This document shows positions 44,921-54,249 of a DNA stretch of 64,000 nt, one piece after another. This DNA comes from Bacteroidota bacterium. GTDB taxonomy: Bacteria > Bacteroidota > Bacteroidia > Cytophagales > Cyclobacteriaceae. The stretch's first letter is position 1. Each line of letters begins with the position of its first letter. The notes below the pieces were generated by a model, which ran no database searches, was not told where the DNA came from, and was given only the letters and a program-made list of their open reading frames with translations. Location: assembly GCA_018267135.1 (NCBI GenBank), contig JAFDZA010000030.1, positions 18,846 to 82,845 of the forward strand. The letters are read 5' to 3'. A program made the translations under genes and the position numbers.

Positions 44921-47776
44921 ATGAAAATTGACTCCTTCTACTCCGAAAAATTTGAAACCCGCCACAATGCGCCCGATGCGCGGCAGATGGAAGACATGCT
45001 CCGCACCGTGAAGGCCCAATCGGTGGACGAACTTATTGAGCAAACTGTTCCGTCTGCCATTCGTCTTAAAAAGCCATTGAATTTGCCTGCGGCTCAATCG
45101 GAGCATGAGTTTCTCCATCATTTCAAAAAAGTCATTTCAAAAAACAAAATTTATAAGTCGTACATCGGAATGGGGTACTACCCTTGTTTTACCCCCCCTG
45201 TTATCCTGCGAAATATTTTAGAGAACCCGGGGTGGTACACCGCTTACACGCCATACCAGGCTGAAATTGCTCAGGGCCGTATGGAGGCACTCATCAATTT
45301 TCAAACAGTAGTAATGGATCTTACCGGAATGGAAATTGCCAATGCTTCGTTGCTGGATGAAGCCACCGCAGCGGCCGAAGCCCTGCACTTGCTTCATGGC
45401 TCAAAAAAAGCAGAAAAGAAAAATGCTCATAAGTTTTTTGTAGATCAAAACACATTCCCACAAGTAATCGATTTACTCAAGACCCGCTCGGCACCGCTCG
45501 GCATCGAACTTGTGATAGGCAATATCGCACAACTGGATGTTACCGATGCCGAATTCTTTGCTGTCTATATCCAAAATCCTGATAACAACGGAGCCATAAA
45601 AGATCTTACTCCTTTCATTGCTTCGGCCCACGAGCACAATTTGTTTGTAGTGGTAGGTACCGACCTGATGAGTTTGGTGCTGATGAAATCACCCGGTGAA
45701 ATGGGAGCTGACGTGGTGGTGGGTTCCTCGCAACGGTTTGGCGTGCCCATGGGGTTTGGCGGACCTCATGCTGCCTTCTTTGCCACCAAAGACGAATTTA
45801 AACGTCAGATGCCCGGACGGATCATCGGCATTTCGCAAGATGCCCAAGGTTACCCCGCCTACCGCATGGCGCTGCAAACGCGCGAGCAGCACATCCGCAG
45901 AGAGAAAGCCACCTCTAACATTTGTACGGCCCAGGTGCTCCTTTCCGTAATGGCCAGTATGTATGCGGTTTACCACGGACCGGAAGGCTTAAAAAAAATA
46001 GCCGGCCGGATACACGGGCTCACTCAATTACTGGAATCCGGTTTGAAAGAATTGGGAATCCAACAGGTGAATACAAATTACTTCGATACTTTAAAGTTGG
46101 TAGTAAACGATTCTTCTGCTCTGAAGAAAAAAGCAGAGGAAGCGGAAATCAACTTCCGGTATTTTTCCAAAACTGAAATCGGAATTTCGCTCGATGAAAC
46201 CACCACCCACGAAGAGGTAAACGCCATCCTTCAGATTTTCTCGTCAGCAAAAAAACTGTCTGCCCAACAAAGTAAAGAAATAACCTGGCCAGAGAACTTA
46301 GTGAGAACTACTCCCTTTTTAACGCATCCTGTATTTAATACCCATCATTCCGAGCATGAAATGCTGCGCTACATTAAGCGTTTAGAGAATAAAGATTTAT
46401 CCATGGTGCACTCGATGATTTCGCTCGGCTCCTGCACCATGAAACTCAATGCCACAACCGAAATGATTCCGGTTACGTGGCCGGAACTCGGGCAAATCCA
46501 TCCCTTTGCGCCCGCCCCTCAAACCGAAGGATATCAGGAAATGATTACCCATTTCGAAAACTGGCTGAAAGAAATTACCGGCTTCACGGGGGTATCGTTG
46601 CAGCCCAACAGTGGCGCACAAGGCGAATATGCCGGCCTGCTAACGATTCGGGCATATCATGAAAACCAGGGAGAAAGCCACCGAAACGTAGCGCTTATTC
46701 CGGCCTCGGCCCACGGCACCAACCCCGCCAGTGCCGTGATGGCCGGCATGAACGTAGTAGTGGTAAAATCGGATGAAGATGGAAAAATTGATGTGGCCGA
46801 TTTAAAAACAAAAGCAGCACAACACAAGGCCAACCTTTCTTGCCTGATGGTTACCTACCCGTCCACACACGGTGTGTTTGAAGAGTCTATTATCGACATC
46901 TGTGATACCATTCATAAAAATGGCGGTCTGGTCTATATGGATGGCGCCAACATGAATGCCCAGGTAGGGTTAACATCGCCCGCTAATATTGGGGCAGACG
47001 TATGCCATTTAAATCTGCACAAAACCTTTTGCATCCCGCATGGCGGAGGAGGCCCCGGCATGGGCCCGATCTGTGTAAACGATAAACTGAAACCATTTCT
47101 TCCCGGCCATGCCGTAGTAAAACTCGGAGGCGAAAAGGCCATCCACGCAGTATCGGCCGCGCCTTACGGAAGCGCCAGCATCCTTGTTATCTCATACGCC
47201 TACATCGCCATGATGGGAGGACCTGGATTAACGAACGCAACTAAAATGGCAATACTGAATGCAAACTACATGAAAGATCGCTTAAGCGAACACTTTAAAA
47301 TTTTGTACACGGGCACCCAAGGCCGTTGCGCACACGAGATGATTGTAGATTGCCGTGAATTTAAAAAGGCGGGGATTGAAGTGGAAGACATCGCCAAGCG
47401 CCTGATGGATTATGGCTTCCATGCTCCCACGGTTTCTTTCCCTGTGGCCGGTACGTTGATGATTGAGCCCACCGAAAGCGAGCCGAAAGAAGAACTCGAC
47501 CGCTTTGTAGAGGCCCTGATCGAAATCCGGAATGAAATACGCGAAGTAGAAGAGGGTAAAGCCGAAAAAGAAAACAACGTATTAAAAAATGCCCCTCATA
47601 CCGCGGCCGTAGTTACAGCCGATGAATGGAAGCGGCCTTACACCCGGCAAAAGGCAGCCTATCCCCTGCCTTTTGTAAAAGAAGCAAAATTTTGGCCTAC
47701 TGTAAGTCGGGTAGATAACGCCTATGGCGACCGGAATTTGGTGTGCAGTTGTTTGCCGATGGAATCTTACTCTTGA
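44921..47776 (+). CDS. gcvP: Glycine dehydrogenase (glycine cleavage system P protein)
   Basis: A 951-residue single-chain P protein that decarboxylates glycine with PLP and passes the aminomethyl group to the lipoylated H protein. The PLP lysine is K701 in HLNLHKTFC, followed by the glycine-rich loop [10 protein letters not shown]-terminal landmarks are [18 protein letters not shown] and the C-terminal GDRNLVCSC. The last residues (LPMESYS) differ from those encoded by a second copy of the gene's 3' end (LPIEEYAQP) located 775 bases downstream, so the present terminus was probably replaced by an insertion event. The fold is otherwise complete. Confidence 0.96.
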   Translation: MKIDSFYSEKFETRHNAPDARQMEDMLRTVKAQSVDELIEQTVPSAIRLKKPLNLPAAQSEHEFLHHFKKVISKNKIYKSYIGMGYYPCFTPPVILRNILENPGWYTAYTPYQAEIAQGRMEALINFQTVVMDLTGMEIANASLLDEATAAAEALHLLHGSKKAEKKNAHKFFVDQNTFPQVIDLLKTRSAPLGIELVIGNIAQLDVTDAEFFAVYIQNPDNNGAIKDLTPFIASAHEHNLFVVVGTDLMSLVLMKSPGEMGADVVVGSSQRFGVPMGFGGPHAAFFATKDEFKRQMPGRIIGISQDAQGYPAYRMALQTREQHIRREKATSNICTAQVLLSVMASMYAVYHGPEGLKKIAGRIHGLTQLLESGLKELGIQQVNTNYFDTLKLVVNDSSALKKKAEEAEINFRYFSKTEIGISLDETTTHEEVNAILQIFSSAKKLSAQQSKEITWPENLVRTTPFLTHPVFNTHHSEHEMLRYIKRLENKDLSMVHSMISLGSCTMKLNATTEMIPVTWPELGQIHPFAPAPQTEGYQEMITHFENWLKEITGFTGVSLQPNSGAQGEYAGLLTIRAYHENQGESHRNVALIPASAHGTNPASAVMAGMNVVVVKSDEDGKIDVADLKTKAAQHKANLSCLMVTYPSTHGVFEESIIDICDTIHKNGGLVYMDGANMNAQVGLTSPANIGADVCHLNLHKTFCIPHGGGGPGMGPICVNDKLKPFLPGHAVVKLGGEKAIHAVSAAPYGSASILVISYAYIAMMGGPGLTNATKMAILNANYMKDRLSEHFKILYTGTQGRCAHEMIVDCREFKKAGIEVEDIAKRLMDYGFHAPTVSFPVAGTLMIEPTESEPKEELDRFVEALIEIRNEIREVEEGKAEKENNVLKNAPHTAAVVTADEWKRPYTRQKAAYPLPFVKEAKFWPTVSRVDNAYGDRNLVCSCLPMESYS
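47579..47760 (+). repeat. 182-bp direct repeat, copy 1 (inside the gcvP 3' end)
   Basis: This stretch recurs at 48354-48534 with three substitutions and one deleted base. Homology begins abruptly at GTATTAAAAAATGCC and stops at GCCGAT in both copies. It brackets the DUF2442/DUF4160 cassette in direct orientation. Confidence 0.97.
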
Positions 47777-47787
47777 AAAAGGAGCGT

Positions 47788-48099
47788 TTAAGAAATACGA
47801 GGCGCGCTGACTGCATTAATCATTTCCTCTTTTAAAAAACTTCTTAAGCTGAGGTCTTCGTCAAGATCAGGCCAATGTATGCCCGTTCGGCTTAAGCTAT
47901 AATTTTGAAGTTGTTTTTCAGAAGCCTTGGCCAAGGCTTCTGTTGCATTAATGCTGCGTTCTATAATCTTGCGATTATTTAATAACAACAACATCACATC
48001 CATGTCTTTATGAAAATAAGCTGCTATGATGCGCACGCCATCTTCAAAAATCATTTTATCAATTGGATCAAAATCCCATCGTTGATTTAAAGTATTCAT
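47788..48099 (-). CDS. DUF2442 domain protein (cassette gene 2)
   Basis: A 103-residue protein whose C-terminal half matches DUF2442, with the signature SRTGIHWPDLDEDLSLRSFLKEEM. The N-terminal half (RIIAAYFHKDMDVMLLLLNNRKII) is the usual beta-rich part. The family is often encoded next to DUF4160 proteins, as here, and the pair is suspected to be toxin-antitoxin-like, but its biochemistry is not established. It overlaps the DUF4160 gene by 32 bases. Its stop lies only 11 bases after the gcvP stop, on the opposite strand. Confidence 0.85.
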   Translation of the reverse strand: MNTLNQRWDFDPIDKMIFEDGVRIIAAYFHKDMDVMLLLLNNRKIIERSINATEALAKASEKQLQNYSLSRTGIHWPDLDEDLSLRSFLKEEMINAVSAPRIS

Positions 48100-48319
48100 T
48101 CCACTTTGCTATAATCAAGTCTTTGTTCTTTCTTACAATTTCCATTATCTGTTTTTCTTCTGGTGCTGTAAAATCGAGTAAGTAGGCAGGTTTCACTTCC
48201 GGTTGCAACCATATCTTTCCATCGCCATCACCTTTCTTTACATGAATATGGGCAGGCTCGTTTCCGTCAGCAGAAAAAAAGAAAAATCTAAATCCTTTTA
48301 CAATCAATACAGTTTGCAC
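48068..48319 (-). CDS. DUF4160 domain protein (cassette gene 1)
   Basis: An 83-residue protein with the DUF4160 signature GFRFFFFSADGNEPAHIHVK followed by GDGKIWLQPEVKPAYL. The two His residues in AHIHV are conserved in the family and could be catalytic or metal-binding. The start is GTG. It overlaps the DUF2442 gene, and the two form a compact operon that sits between two direct copies of the gcvP 3' end. Function is unknown; a toxin-antitoxin-like role is a suggestion from gene pairing only. Confidence 0.85.
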   Translation of the reverse strand: MQTVLIVKGFRFFFFSADGNEPAHIHVKKGDGDGKIWLQPEVKPAYLLDFTAPEEKQIMEIVRKNKDLIIAKWNEYFKSTMGF

Positions 48320-48353
48320 CTCACAAATTTAACCAAATTAGCAACAGAAAAAT

Positions 48354-48534
48354 GTATTAAAAAATGCCCCTCATACCGCGGCCGTAGTTACAGCCGATGA
48401 ATGGAAGCGGCCTTACACCCGGCAAAAGGCGCCTATCCCCTGCCTTTTGTAAAAGAAGCAAAATTTTGGCCTACCGTAAGCCGGGTAGATAATGCCTATG
48501 GCGACCGGAATTTGGTGTGCAGTTGTTTGCCGAT
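48354..48534 (+). repeat. 181-bp direct repeat, copy 2
   Basis: Direct-repeat partner of 47579-47760; offset 775 bases, then 774 after a single deleted A. It marks the right boundary of the duplicated unit. Confidence 0.97.
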
Positions 48535-48556
48535 AGAGGAATATGCCCAACCCTAA
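48354..48556 (+). pseudogene. Decayed duplicate of the gcvP 3' end
   Basis: This is a second copy of the last 60 codons of gcvP without a start or the upstream gene. A one-base deletion (GGCGCC in place of GGCAGCC near 48429) shifts the frame, so the copy is no longer coding. After the repeat it continues as ATAGAGGAATATGCCCAACCC before TAA (48554-48556), encoding IEEYAQP in the gcvP frame. That end looks like the ancestral gcvP terminus displaced by insertion of the cassette. Confidence 0.9.
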
Positions 48557-48601
48557 TAGTTGCAAATCCGTATCTATTCATTAGTTTTGCACGTTTATAA
48601 A

Positions 48602-48931
48602 ATGAAAGCAAAGCCCATTTATAGAACCTTGCTTCTGGCTATTGGCCTGTGTGCCGTGCTGGTGATTTTGCTTTCTCATTCCTTTTACAAAGAATCACAT
48701 CAGGCGGCAGCCTCCGAAAAATCGAAAGACAAAACGGAGGTAAGCATCCAAACCCCATCTGAAGTAACCCCACAAGGCCAGATCGGTATTGTAAACGACC
48801 AGAATGCGGCCGTAGTAAAAGAGTTGGTTACAGATGAACACAAAAACGAAACCTTTGTCTTTGTCAGAAAAAGTGCAACCCGGTTTTTAAAAACTCTTTT
48901 CCGGGTTATCATCTCACCCAACGCCCCTTAA
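48602..48931 (+). CDS. Small single-pass membrane protein of unknown function
   Basis: A 109-residue protein from the ATG at 48602. Residues 8-29 (YRTLLLAIGLCAVLVILLSH) form one membrane helix preceded by basic residues, giving an N-in, C-out or signal-anchor layout. The remainder is polar, Lys/Ser/Thr-rich and likely periplasmic, with a final hydrophobic stretch TRFLKTLFRVIIS. No family was recognised. It lies immediately after the gcvP remnant and 120 bases before secDF. Confidence 0.6.
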   Translation: MKAKPIYRTLLLAIGLCAVLVILLSHSFYKESHQAAASEKSKDKTEVSIQTPSEVTPQGQIGIVNDQNAAVVKELVTDEHKNETFVFVRKSATRFLKTLFRVIISPNAP

Positions 48932-49051
48932 TTTAGTTAGCCGATCCAATCGTTCGTAGTTATTCGCAGGGAGCGGGTAATTTCATGTTCTGATCATTTT
49001 CAGAATCCAATTTTCAAATCAGTAAACTCTTAAATTTTCAAATTAATTTTT

Positions 49052-52000
49052 ATGCGTAACAAAGGAGTAGTCGTAGTACTCACCATCATTATTACCGCCT
49101 TGTGTCTGTACTTTTTGTCATTCACCCTGGTAAGTCGAAAAATTCAACAACAAGCCATCGACCAGGCCACCGATAAAGACGGATCGGTTAACCTGGACAA
49201 AAAACAGACCTATCTGGATTCGCTCTGGAACAAACCCGTGTACAACCTGTTTGGTATAGAATATACTTACAAAGAAGTAAAAGATAACGAACTCAGCATG
49301 GGCCTCGACCTGCAGGGCGGCATGCACGTAGTGCTGGAAATATCGCCTGTTGATATTGTGCGTGGCCTGAGCGGAAACAACCAGGATCCGGGATTTGTAC
49401 AAGCTTTGCAGAAAGCCAGCGAGCAAGAGAAAAAAAGCAATGCTAATTTCACTACGGTTTTTTACAACGCCTTTAAAGAAGTAAACCCCGGCAAAACGCT
49501 GGCGCCTTTCTTTACCTCCACTGCCAACAAAGACATAAACCTTTCCGACAGCGATGATAAAGTATTGAAGTTTTTAACTAAAGAAATCAACAACTCCATC
49601 GATCGCTCTTACACTATTTTAAAAACCCGTATTGACCAATTCGGAACTTCGCAGCCCAACATTCAACGGCTGGCCAGCTCGGGGCGCATTCAAATTGAAA
49701 TTCCGGGAGCCGATAACCCACAACGGGTAAGGAAGTTGCTTCAGGGGGTGGCCCGTCTTGAGTTTTGGGAAATTGTAGAACCTTACGATCCGCAAATAAG
49801 CCAGGCATTAATGGCGGTCAATCAATATCTGGTAAAAGAACAAAATGCCAAGAAAAATGAAATACAACCTGCCGAGACGAAACTGACCGAGAAAAAGGAA
49901 ACTAAAAAAGACACCACAAAATCCGTTCTTGAAAAACAACTTTCTAAAGCCGCCACCGACAGTGCCAAATCAAAAAGTTCGTTAGACTCGCTCCGGTCGG
50001 CCACTTCATCTCCGCTTTTTGCGTTGATGACCCAGCAAGGCTCTTTCATGTATGCCACCAAAGACACGGCCACCATCAACGCCATCTTCAGACGCAGTGA
50101 AATACGCACCCTGATGCCGCGCACCATTGGCTGGCGGTGGGATGTAAAAGCTGATCCCGATGTTACCCCGGGAGTAGAAGATATCAAACTGAATTTTATC
50201 AACTTGGGCCGGGGCTCCAAACCCTTATTGACGGGCGATGTCATTACCGATGCACGCTCCGATTTTGATCAATACGGCCGCCCTTCGGTTAGTATGAACA
50301 TGAACGTAACGGGTGCCCAAAAATGGGCAAAGATTACAGCCGCAGCTTCGTCTAAACAACCCCAAGGCCGCATTGCTATTTTGCTTGACGACTATGTTTA
50401 CACAGCTCCTACTGTGCAAGGCGAAATCCCTAACGGCAATTCTCAAATTACCGGTTCGTTCACGCCCGAAGAAGCGAAAGATCTTGCCTTAGTATTAAAA
50501 GCCGGTTCGCTCCCCGCTCCTACACGTATTGTAGAGCAGGCCATTGTGGGCCCTTCGCTGGGGAAGATTGCCCAAAACCAGGGATTGATTTCCATGGCAT
50601 GCGGCTTAGGGCTGATCGTTATCTTCATGGTGGCGTATTATTCTAAAGGCGGATGGGTGGCCAACATCGCATTGTTGTTCAACATCTTTTTTATTCTCGG
50701 AATTTTAGCCCAATACAATGCCGCACTTACCCTGCCGGGCATTGCCGGTATCGTACTTACCATGGCCATGGCCGTAGATGCCAACGTAGTAATTTATGAA
50801 CGGATTAAAGAAGAATTGAAAATAGGCAGACGTTTGCGCGAAGCCATTAAAAAAGGATACGAGCGCGCCTTTGCCACCATCTTCGATTCTAACCTTACCA
50901 CCTTCCTCACGGGGATGTTCTTATTTATTTTCGGGCAAGGCCCGTTAAAAGGTTTTGCTATTGTATTGATGATCGGTATTGTTACTTCTTTCTTCTCGGC
51001 CGTTTATATTTCCCGCGTAATTGTAGAGTGGTTTGTACGCAAAGGCGATGACACGAAGTTTTCGTTTGAATCGCCTCTGGCCAACCTGGTGCGCAAACGC
51101 GGTGAATTTAATTTTATTAAAAACCGCTACAAAGCGTATGCTTTCTCCGGTTCAATTATGGTAATTGGCTTCATCATCATTGCTTTTCAGGGATTAAACA
51201 TGGGCGTTGATTTTAAAGGCGGACGTTCGTATGTAGTGTCGTTCAGCAAACCCGTAGTGGCCACCGATATGAAAATAGCCTTAGACGAAAGTTTTAAAAA
51301 CTCCAGTGTGGAAGTAAAAAATTATGGCAGCGACCACCGTATGAGAGTAACCACATCTTACCTCATTGACGATGAGTCGGACGGAGCAGACGACCACGTG
51401 CGCAACGCGCTTATAGAAGCGGTAGAAAAATTCAGCGGGCTGAAACATTCTGCCAACGATATGCAGTTGGATGCCGGCCATTTTACCGTTTCCAGTTCAT
51501 TAAAAGTAAGCCCTACCATTGCTGACGACATCAAGAACTCCGCCTTCAAGGCAAGTATCTATTCGCTCATCGCTATTTTCATTTTTATTTTGATCCGCTT
51601 TAAGAAGTGGCAGTTCAGCACAGGTGCCATTGTTTCTACCGCACACGATGCCCTCTTCGTAATTGCCGTATTTGGCATTGCCCACGCCTTTGGTTTGTCC
51701 TTCGAGATTGACCAAATTTTTATAGCGGCCTTACTCACCATTATTGGTTACTCGATTAACGACACCGTTATTATCTTCGACCGGATCCGGGAATACATGA
51801 GTTTTGGTGCCAACCACGACCGCCCCAAATTATTTAACGATGCCATCAACAGTACGCTGAGCCGCACGCTGATTACATCCGGCACCGTGCTGGTGGTGGT
51901 GATTGTGTTGCTGATATTTGGCGGGGAGGTGTTGCGCGGGTTTTCATTCGCGCTGATGATCGGCATGTTTATCGGAACCTACTCATCCATCTTCATTGCT

Positions 52001-52066
52001 TCGCCTATTGTGCTTGACTTCGACCGGGTACCTACCACACCCGATACCTCAAAAGCTACGGCCTAG
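49052..52066 (+). CDS. secDF: Fused protein translocase SecD-SecF
   Basis: A 1004-residue single-chain SecDF, the common form in Bacteroidota. The SecD half (about 1-680) has an N-terminal membrane helix, LSMGLDLQGGMHVVLEIS, a large periplasmic domain with an inserted charged stretch (about 270-325) and membrane motifs GIVLTMAMAVDANVVIYERIK. The SecF half starts near residue 690 with FSGSIMVIGFIIIAF and shows LNMGVDFKGGRSYVVSF and IGYSINDTVIIFDRIRE. It uses the proton gradient to complete export through SecYEG. A very strong terminator follows. Confidence 0.96.
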   Translation: MRNKGVVVVLTIIITALCLYFLSFTLVSRKIQQQAIDQATDKDGSVNLDKKQTYLDSLWNKPVYNLFGIEYTYKEVKDNELSMGLDLQGGMHVVLEISPVDIVRGLSGNNQDPGFVQALQKASEQEKKSNANFTTVFYNAFKEVNPGKTLAPFFTSTANKDINLSDSDDKVLKFLTKEINNSIDRSYTILKTRIDQFGTSQPNIQRLASSGRIQIEIPGADNPQRVRKLLQGVARLEFWEIVEPYDPQISQALMAVNQYLVKEQNAKKNEIQPAETKLTEKKETKKDTTKSVLEKQLSKAATDSAKSKSSLDSLRSATSSPLFALMTQQGSFMYATKDTATINAIFRRSEIRTLMPRTIGWRWDVKADPDVTPGVEDIKLNFINLGRGSKPLLTGDVITDARSDFDQYGRPSVSMNMNVTGAQKWAKITAAASSKQPQGRIAILLDDYVYTAPTVQGEIPNGNSQITGSFTPEEAKDLALVLKAGSLPAPTRIVEQAIVGPSLGKIAQNQGLISMACGLGLIVIFMVAYYSKGGWVANIALLFNIFFILGILAQYNAALTLPGIAGIVLTMAMAVDANVVIYERIKEELKIGRRLREAIKKGYERAFATIFDSNLTTFLTGMFLFIFGQGPLKGFAIVLMIGIVTSFFSAVYISRVIVEWFVRKGDDTKFSFESPLANLVRKRGEFNFIKNRYKAYAFSGSIMVIGFIIIAFQGLNMGVDFKGGRSYVVSFSKPVVATDMKIALDESFKNSSVEVKNYGSDHRMRVTTSYLIDDESDGADDHVRNALIEAVEKFSGLKHSANDMQLDAGHFTVSSSLKVSPTIADDIKNSAFKASIYSLIAIFIFILIRFKKWQFSTGAIVSTAHDALFVIAVFGIAHAFGLSFEIDQIFIAALLTIIGYSINDTVIIFDRIREYMSFGANHDRPKLFNDAINSTLSRTLITSGTVLVVVIVLLIFGGEVLRGFSFALMIGMFIGTYSSIFIASPIVLDFDRVPTTPDTSKATA

Positions 52067-52085
52067 GAAGAAGCCAAAAAATATC

Positions 52086-52125
52086 CGGGGCATCACTTAC
52101 CCATAAGTGATGCCCCGTTTTTTTT
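52086..52125. terminator. Strong intrinsic terminator after secDF
   Basis: A perfect 14-bp stem (52086-52099 with 52104-52117), 4-base loop CCCA, followed by eight T. An A run precedes it, so it can also terminate the convergent FKBP gene whose stop is at 52138. Confidence 0.96.
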
Positions 52126-52137
52126 GGCTCGATTTGC

Positions 52138-52887
52138 TCAGTTTACTTTTATCAGCTCTAACTCAAATATTAAAACGGCAAACGGAGGAATGGAGCCTGA
52201 CCCACGTTCTCCATAAGCCAGATTATACGGAATGTAAAGCATCCACCGGTCGCCTTCTTTCATCAGTTGAAGCGCCTCCGTCCAACCGGGAATTACCTGA
52301 TTCACCCCCAGACTGATAGGTTGCCCACGTTGTATGGAGCTTTCAAAAATTACTCCGTCTGTCAGTTGGCCGGTATAATGCACCGTTACATTCGCTGTAG
52401 CATCAGGCGATTTACCCGATCCTTTTGTTACTATTTTATATTGCAAACCGCTGGGCAACTCTACCACTCCTTCGTTTTTTTTGTTGTTCTCTAAAAATAT
52501 TTTTCCTGCCTCGCGGGCGCGTACGTTCTTTTTTTCAGAAGCTTGCGACATGTATTGCTGCACGGTGGTCATGCACTGCTGCTGTTCCATCTTTAAAGGT
52601 TTTCCGTTATACACATCTTGTATGGCGGCCAGCATGGCGCTTACATCTAACGAATCGCCCCCCTGTTTGCGAATATTATTGGAAAGTAACACCCCCATGC
52701 CATAGCCGGCTTTTTGCTTGTCAGTACTCAGATCCGGTTCTTTCGGTTTCTTCAGCTCGTCTATTTCGGTTTGAAGTTTTTTGATTTGCTCTTGTTGTGT
52801 CGTTATTTTTTGCTGCAACTCTTTTTTGCTCTGCGAGTAGGTGGATACATAAACTGAGAGAAAGAAAATAATAAATAAAATACGCAT
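52138..52887 (-). CDS. FKBP-type peptidyl-prolyl isomerase (FkpA/Mip-like), secreted
   Basis: A 249-residue periplasmic prolyl isomerase. A signal peptide (MRILFIIFFLSVYVSTYS) is followed by a Lys/Gln/Glu coiled coil (about 20-50), an FkpA-like dimerisation domain (AGYGMGVLLSNNIRKQ) and a C-terminal FKBP domain. Pocket residues are intact: VHYTGQLTDGVIFESS, VIPGWTEALQLM and YIPYNLAYGERG; FE replaces FD. The single-domain canonical form contrasts with the eroded tandem FKBP lipoproteins at 40.5-43.2 kb. Confidence 0.92.
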   Translation of the reverse strand: MRILFIIFFLSVYVSTYSQSKKELQQKITTQQEQIKKLQTEIDELKKPKEPDLSTDKQKAGYGMGVLLSNNIRKQGGDSLDVSAMLAAIQDVYNGKPLKMEQQQCMTTVQQYMSQASEKKNVRAREAGKIFLENNKKNEGVVELPSGLQYKIVTKGSGKSPDATANVTVHYTGQLTDGVIFESSIQRGQPISLGVNQVIPGWTEALQLMKEGDRWMLYIPYNLAYGERGSGSIPPFAVLIFELELIKVN

Positions 52888-52925
52888 AGGGTAGAATTTA
52901 GATTGAATACATTTCTATTTTGATT

Positions 52926-53738
52926 TTATCGTACCGTCATTTTTCTGACCGCTTTAGAAAACCAACGCGGCAAAAAACGTTTCAGGTAAACAGCAAAGAC
53001 TTCTTTGGTTCCGCCAATATATACCTCTTCTTTTTTCTTTTGTATAGCAGCTATCATTTTCCGGGCACATACTTCGGGATGCAATCCGTGTTGGGTGGTC
53101 TTATCCATTTTATTGAGTTTGCTTCCATCGCCCACCAGGGCATTGAGTGTGATGTGGGTGCGCACCCACCCGGGGCAGATCATGGTAACATAAATGGATT
53201 TACTGTCGCGCCAAAGTTCAGCCCGCAAAGAATCAAAAAAGCCGTGTAAGGCATGCTTAGCTGCCGCATAGCCCGATCGGTAAGGCGTACCGACTAATCC
53301 CATTACGCTGGATACCGTTACATAATGCCCGCACTTTCTTTTTAAAAAATGAGGAAGTAATAATTTAGTAAGAGCCAGCGTGCCAAAATAATCTACTTCC
53401 ATTAGCTGGCGATCTACCTCCAGGTGTGTTTCTTTGGCTAAGCTGCGCTGGCTGATGCCCCCGTTGTTTACCAAAATATCTACGTGTCCAAAAAATTGAA
53501 TGGCGGCCTCCACATTCAGCGGCAGGGTGGCGGGTTGCGCTAAATCCAACGGCAGGATCTGCACATTTGCTTGAATGGGTAAAGGGCAAGAATTTTTTAC
53601 CCGTTCTAATTCATTTTTTCTGCGCGATGATAAAATTAATTTCACTCCTTTTATCGTGGCTAATTGGTAGGTAAGTGCTTCGCCTATGCCGCTCGAGGCG
53701 CCCGTTATCCAGATTACTTTGTTAGCGAGGTACGACAT
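52926..53738 (-). CDS. Short-chain dehydrogenase/reductase
   Basis: A 270-residue SDR. The cofactor loop is TGASSGIGEAL (TGxxxGIG), NNGG is at about residue 90, and the catalytic Tyr-Lys pair is YRSGYAAAKHAL (YxxxK), with Ser in VSSVMGLVG. The C-terminus is basic (LKRFLPRWFSKAVRK), suggesting peripheral membrane association as in steroid or lipid SDRs. Substrate is unknown. Its start lies 7 bases after the stop of the DHFR gene, so the two are likely co-transcribed. Confidence 0.9.
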   Translation of the reverse strand: MSYLANKVIWITGASSGIGEALTYQLATIKGVKLILSSRRKNELERVKNSCPLPIQANVQILPLDLAQPATLPLNVEAAIQFFGHVDILVNNGGISQRSLAKETHLEVDRQLMEVDYFGTLALTKLLLPHFLKRKCGHYVTVSSVMGLVGTPYRSGYAAAKHALHGFFDSLRAELWRDSKSIYVTMICPGWVRTHITLNALVGDGSKLNKMDKTTQHGLHPEVCARKMIAAIQKKKEEVYIGGTKEVFAVYLKRFLPRWFSKAVRKMTVR

Positions 53739-53744
53739 AAAAAA

Positions 53745-54245
53745 TTATTTACGTTGATACACTACAAAATCAAATGAGTATACATGTCGCTGATCTTTTT
53801 CATGTTGCTGACGCGATACTTCCGTCCATTGTGCCGGGCTCCAGGGCGGAAAAAAAGTATCGCCCAAAATGTCGGCATCTATTTCCGTCAGGTACAACCG
53901 GTGTGCCAGCGGCAAGCCCAGCTTGTATATTTCAGATCCTCCGATTACAAAAATTTCAGATTTACCAAACTGTCCGGCCAAATTGATGGCCTGCTGAAAA
54001 TCATGCACGGTATGGCAGCCTTCGGCCGTAAAGTTTTTGTTTCGGGTAACTATAATATTTTCGCGGTGGGGCAGCGGTCTGAATTTTTTAGGAATGGATT
54101 CATAATTTTTTCTACCCATAATAACCGGATGGCCTTGGGTGGTCTGCATGAAATAGGCCATGTCGTCCGGCAAATGCCAGGGCAGCGTGTTGCCCTTCCC
54201 GATTACTCCGTTTCGAGCCACTGCGGCAATCAGCGAGATCATCAT
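53745..54245 (-). CDS. folA: Dihydrofolate reductase
   Basis: A 166-residue DHFR that reduces dihydrofolate with NADPH. The ATG at 54245 is chosen; a longer TTG start would overlap the next gene. Landmarks are LIAAVARNGVIGKGNTLPWHLPDD, with the catalytic acidic residue in PDDM, PVIMGRKNYESIP and FVIGGSEIYKLGLP. It lies 4 bases downstream of the VIT1-type gene and upstream of the SDR gene, in a three-gene minus-strand operon. Confidence 0.94.
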   Translation of the reverse strand: MMISLIAAVARNGVIGKGNTLPWHLPDDMAYFMQTTQGHPVIMGRKNYESIPKKFRPLPHRENIIVTRNKNFTAEGCHTVHDFQQAINLAGQFGKSEIFVIGGSEIYKLGLPLAHRLYLTEIDADILGDTFFPPWSPAQWTEVSRQQHEKDQRHVYSFDFVVYQRK

Positions 54246-54249
54246 CTTG

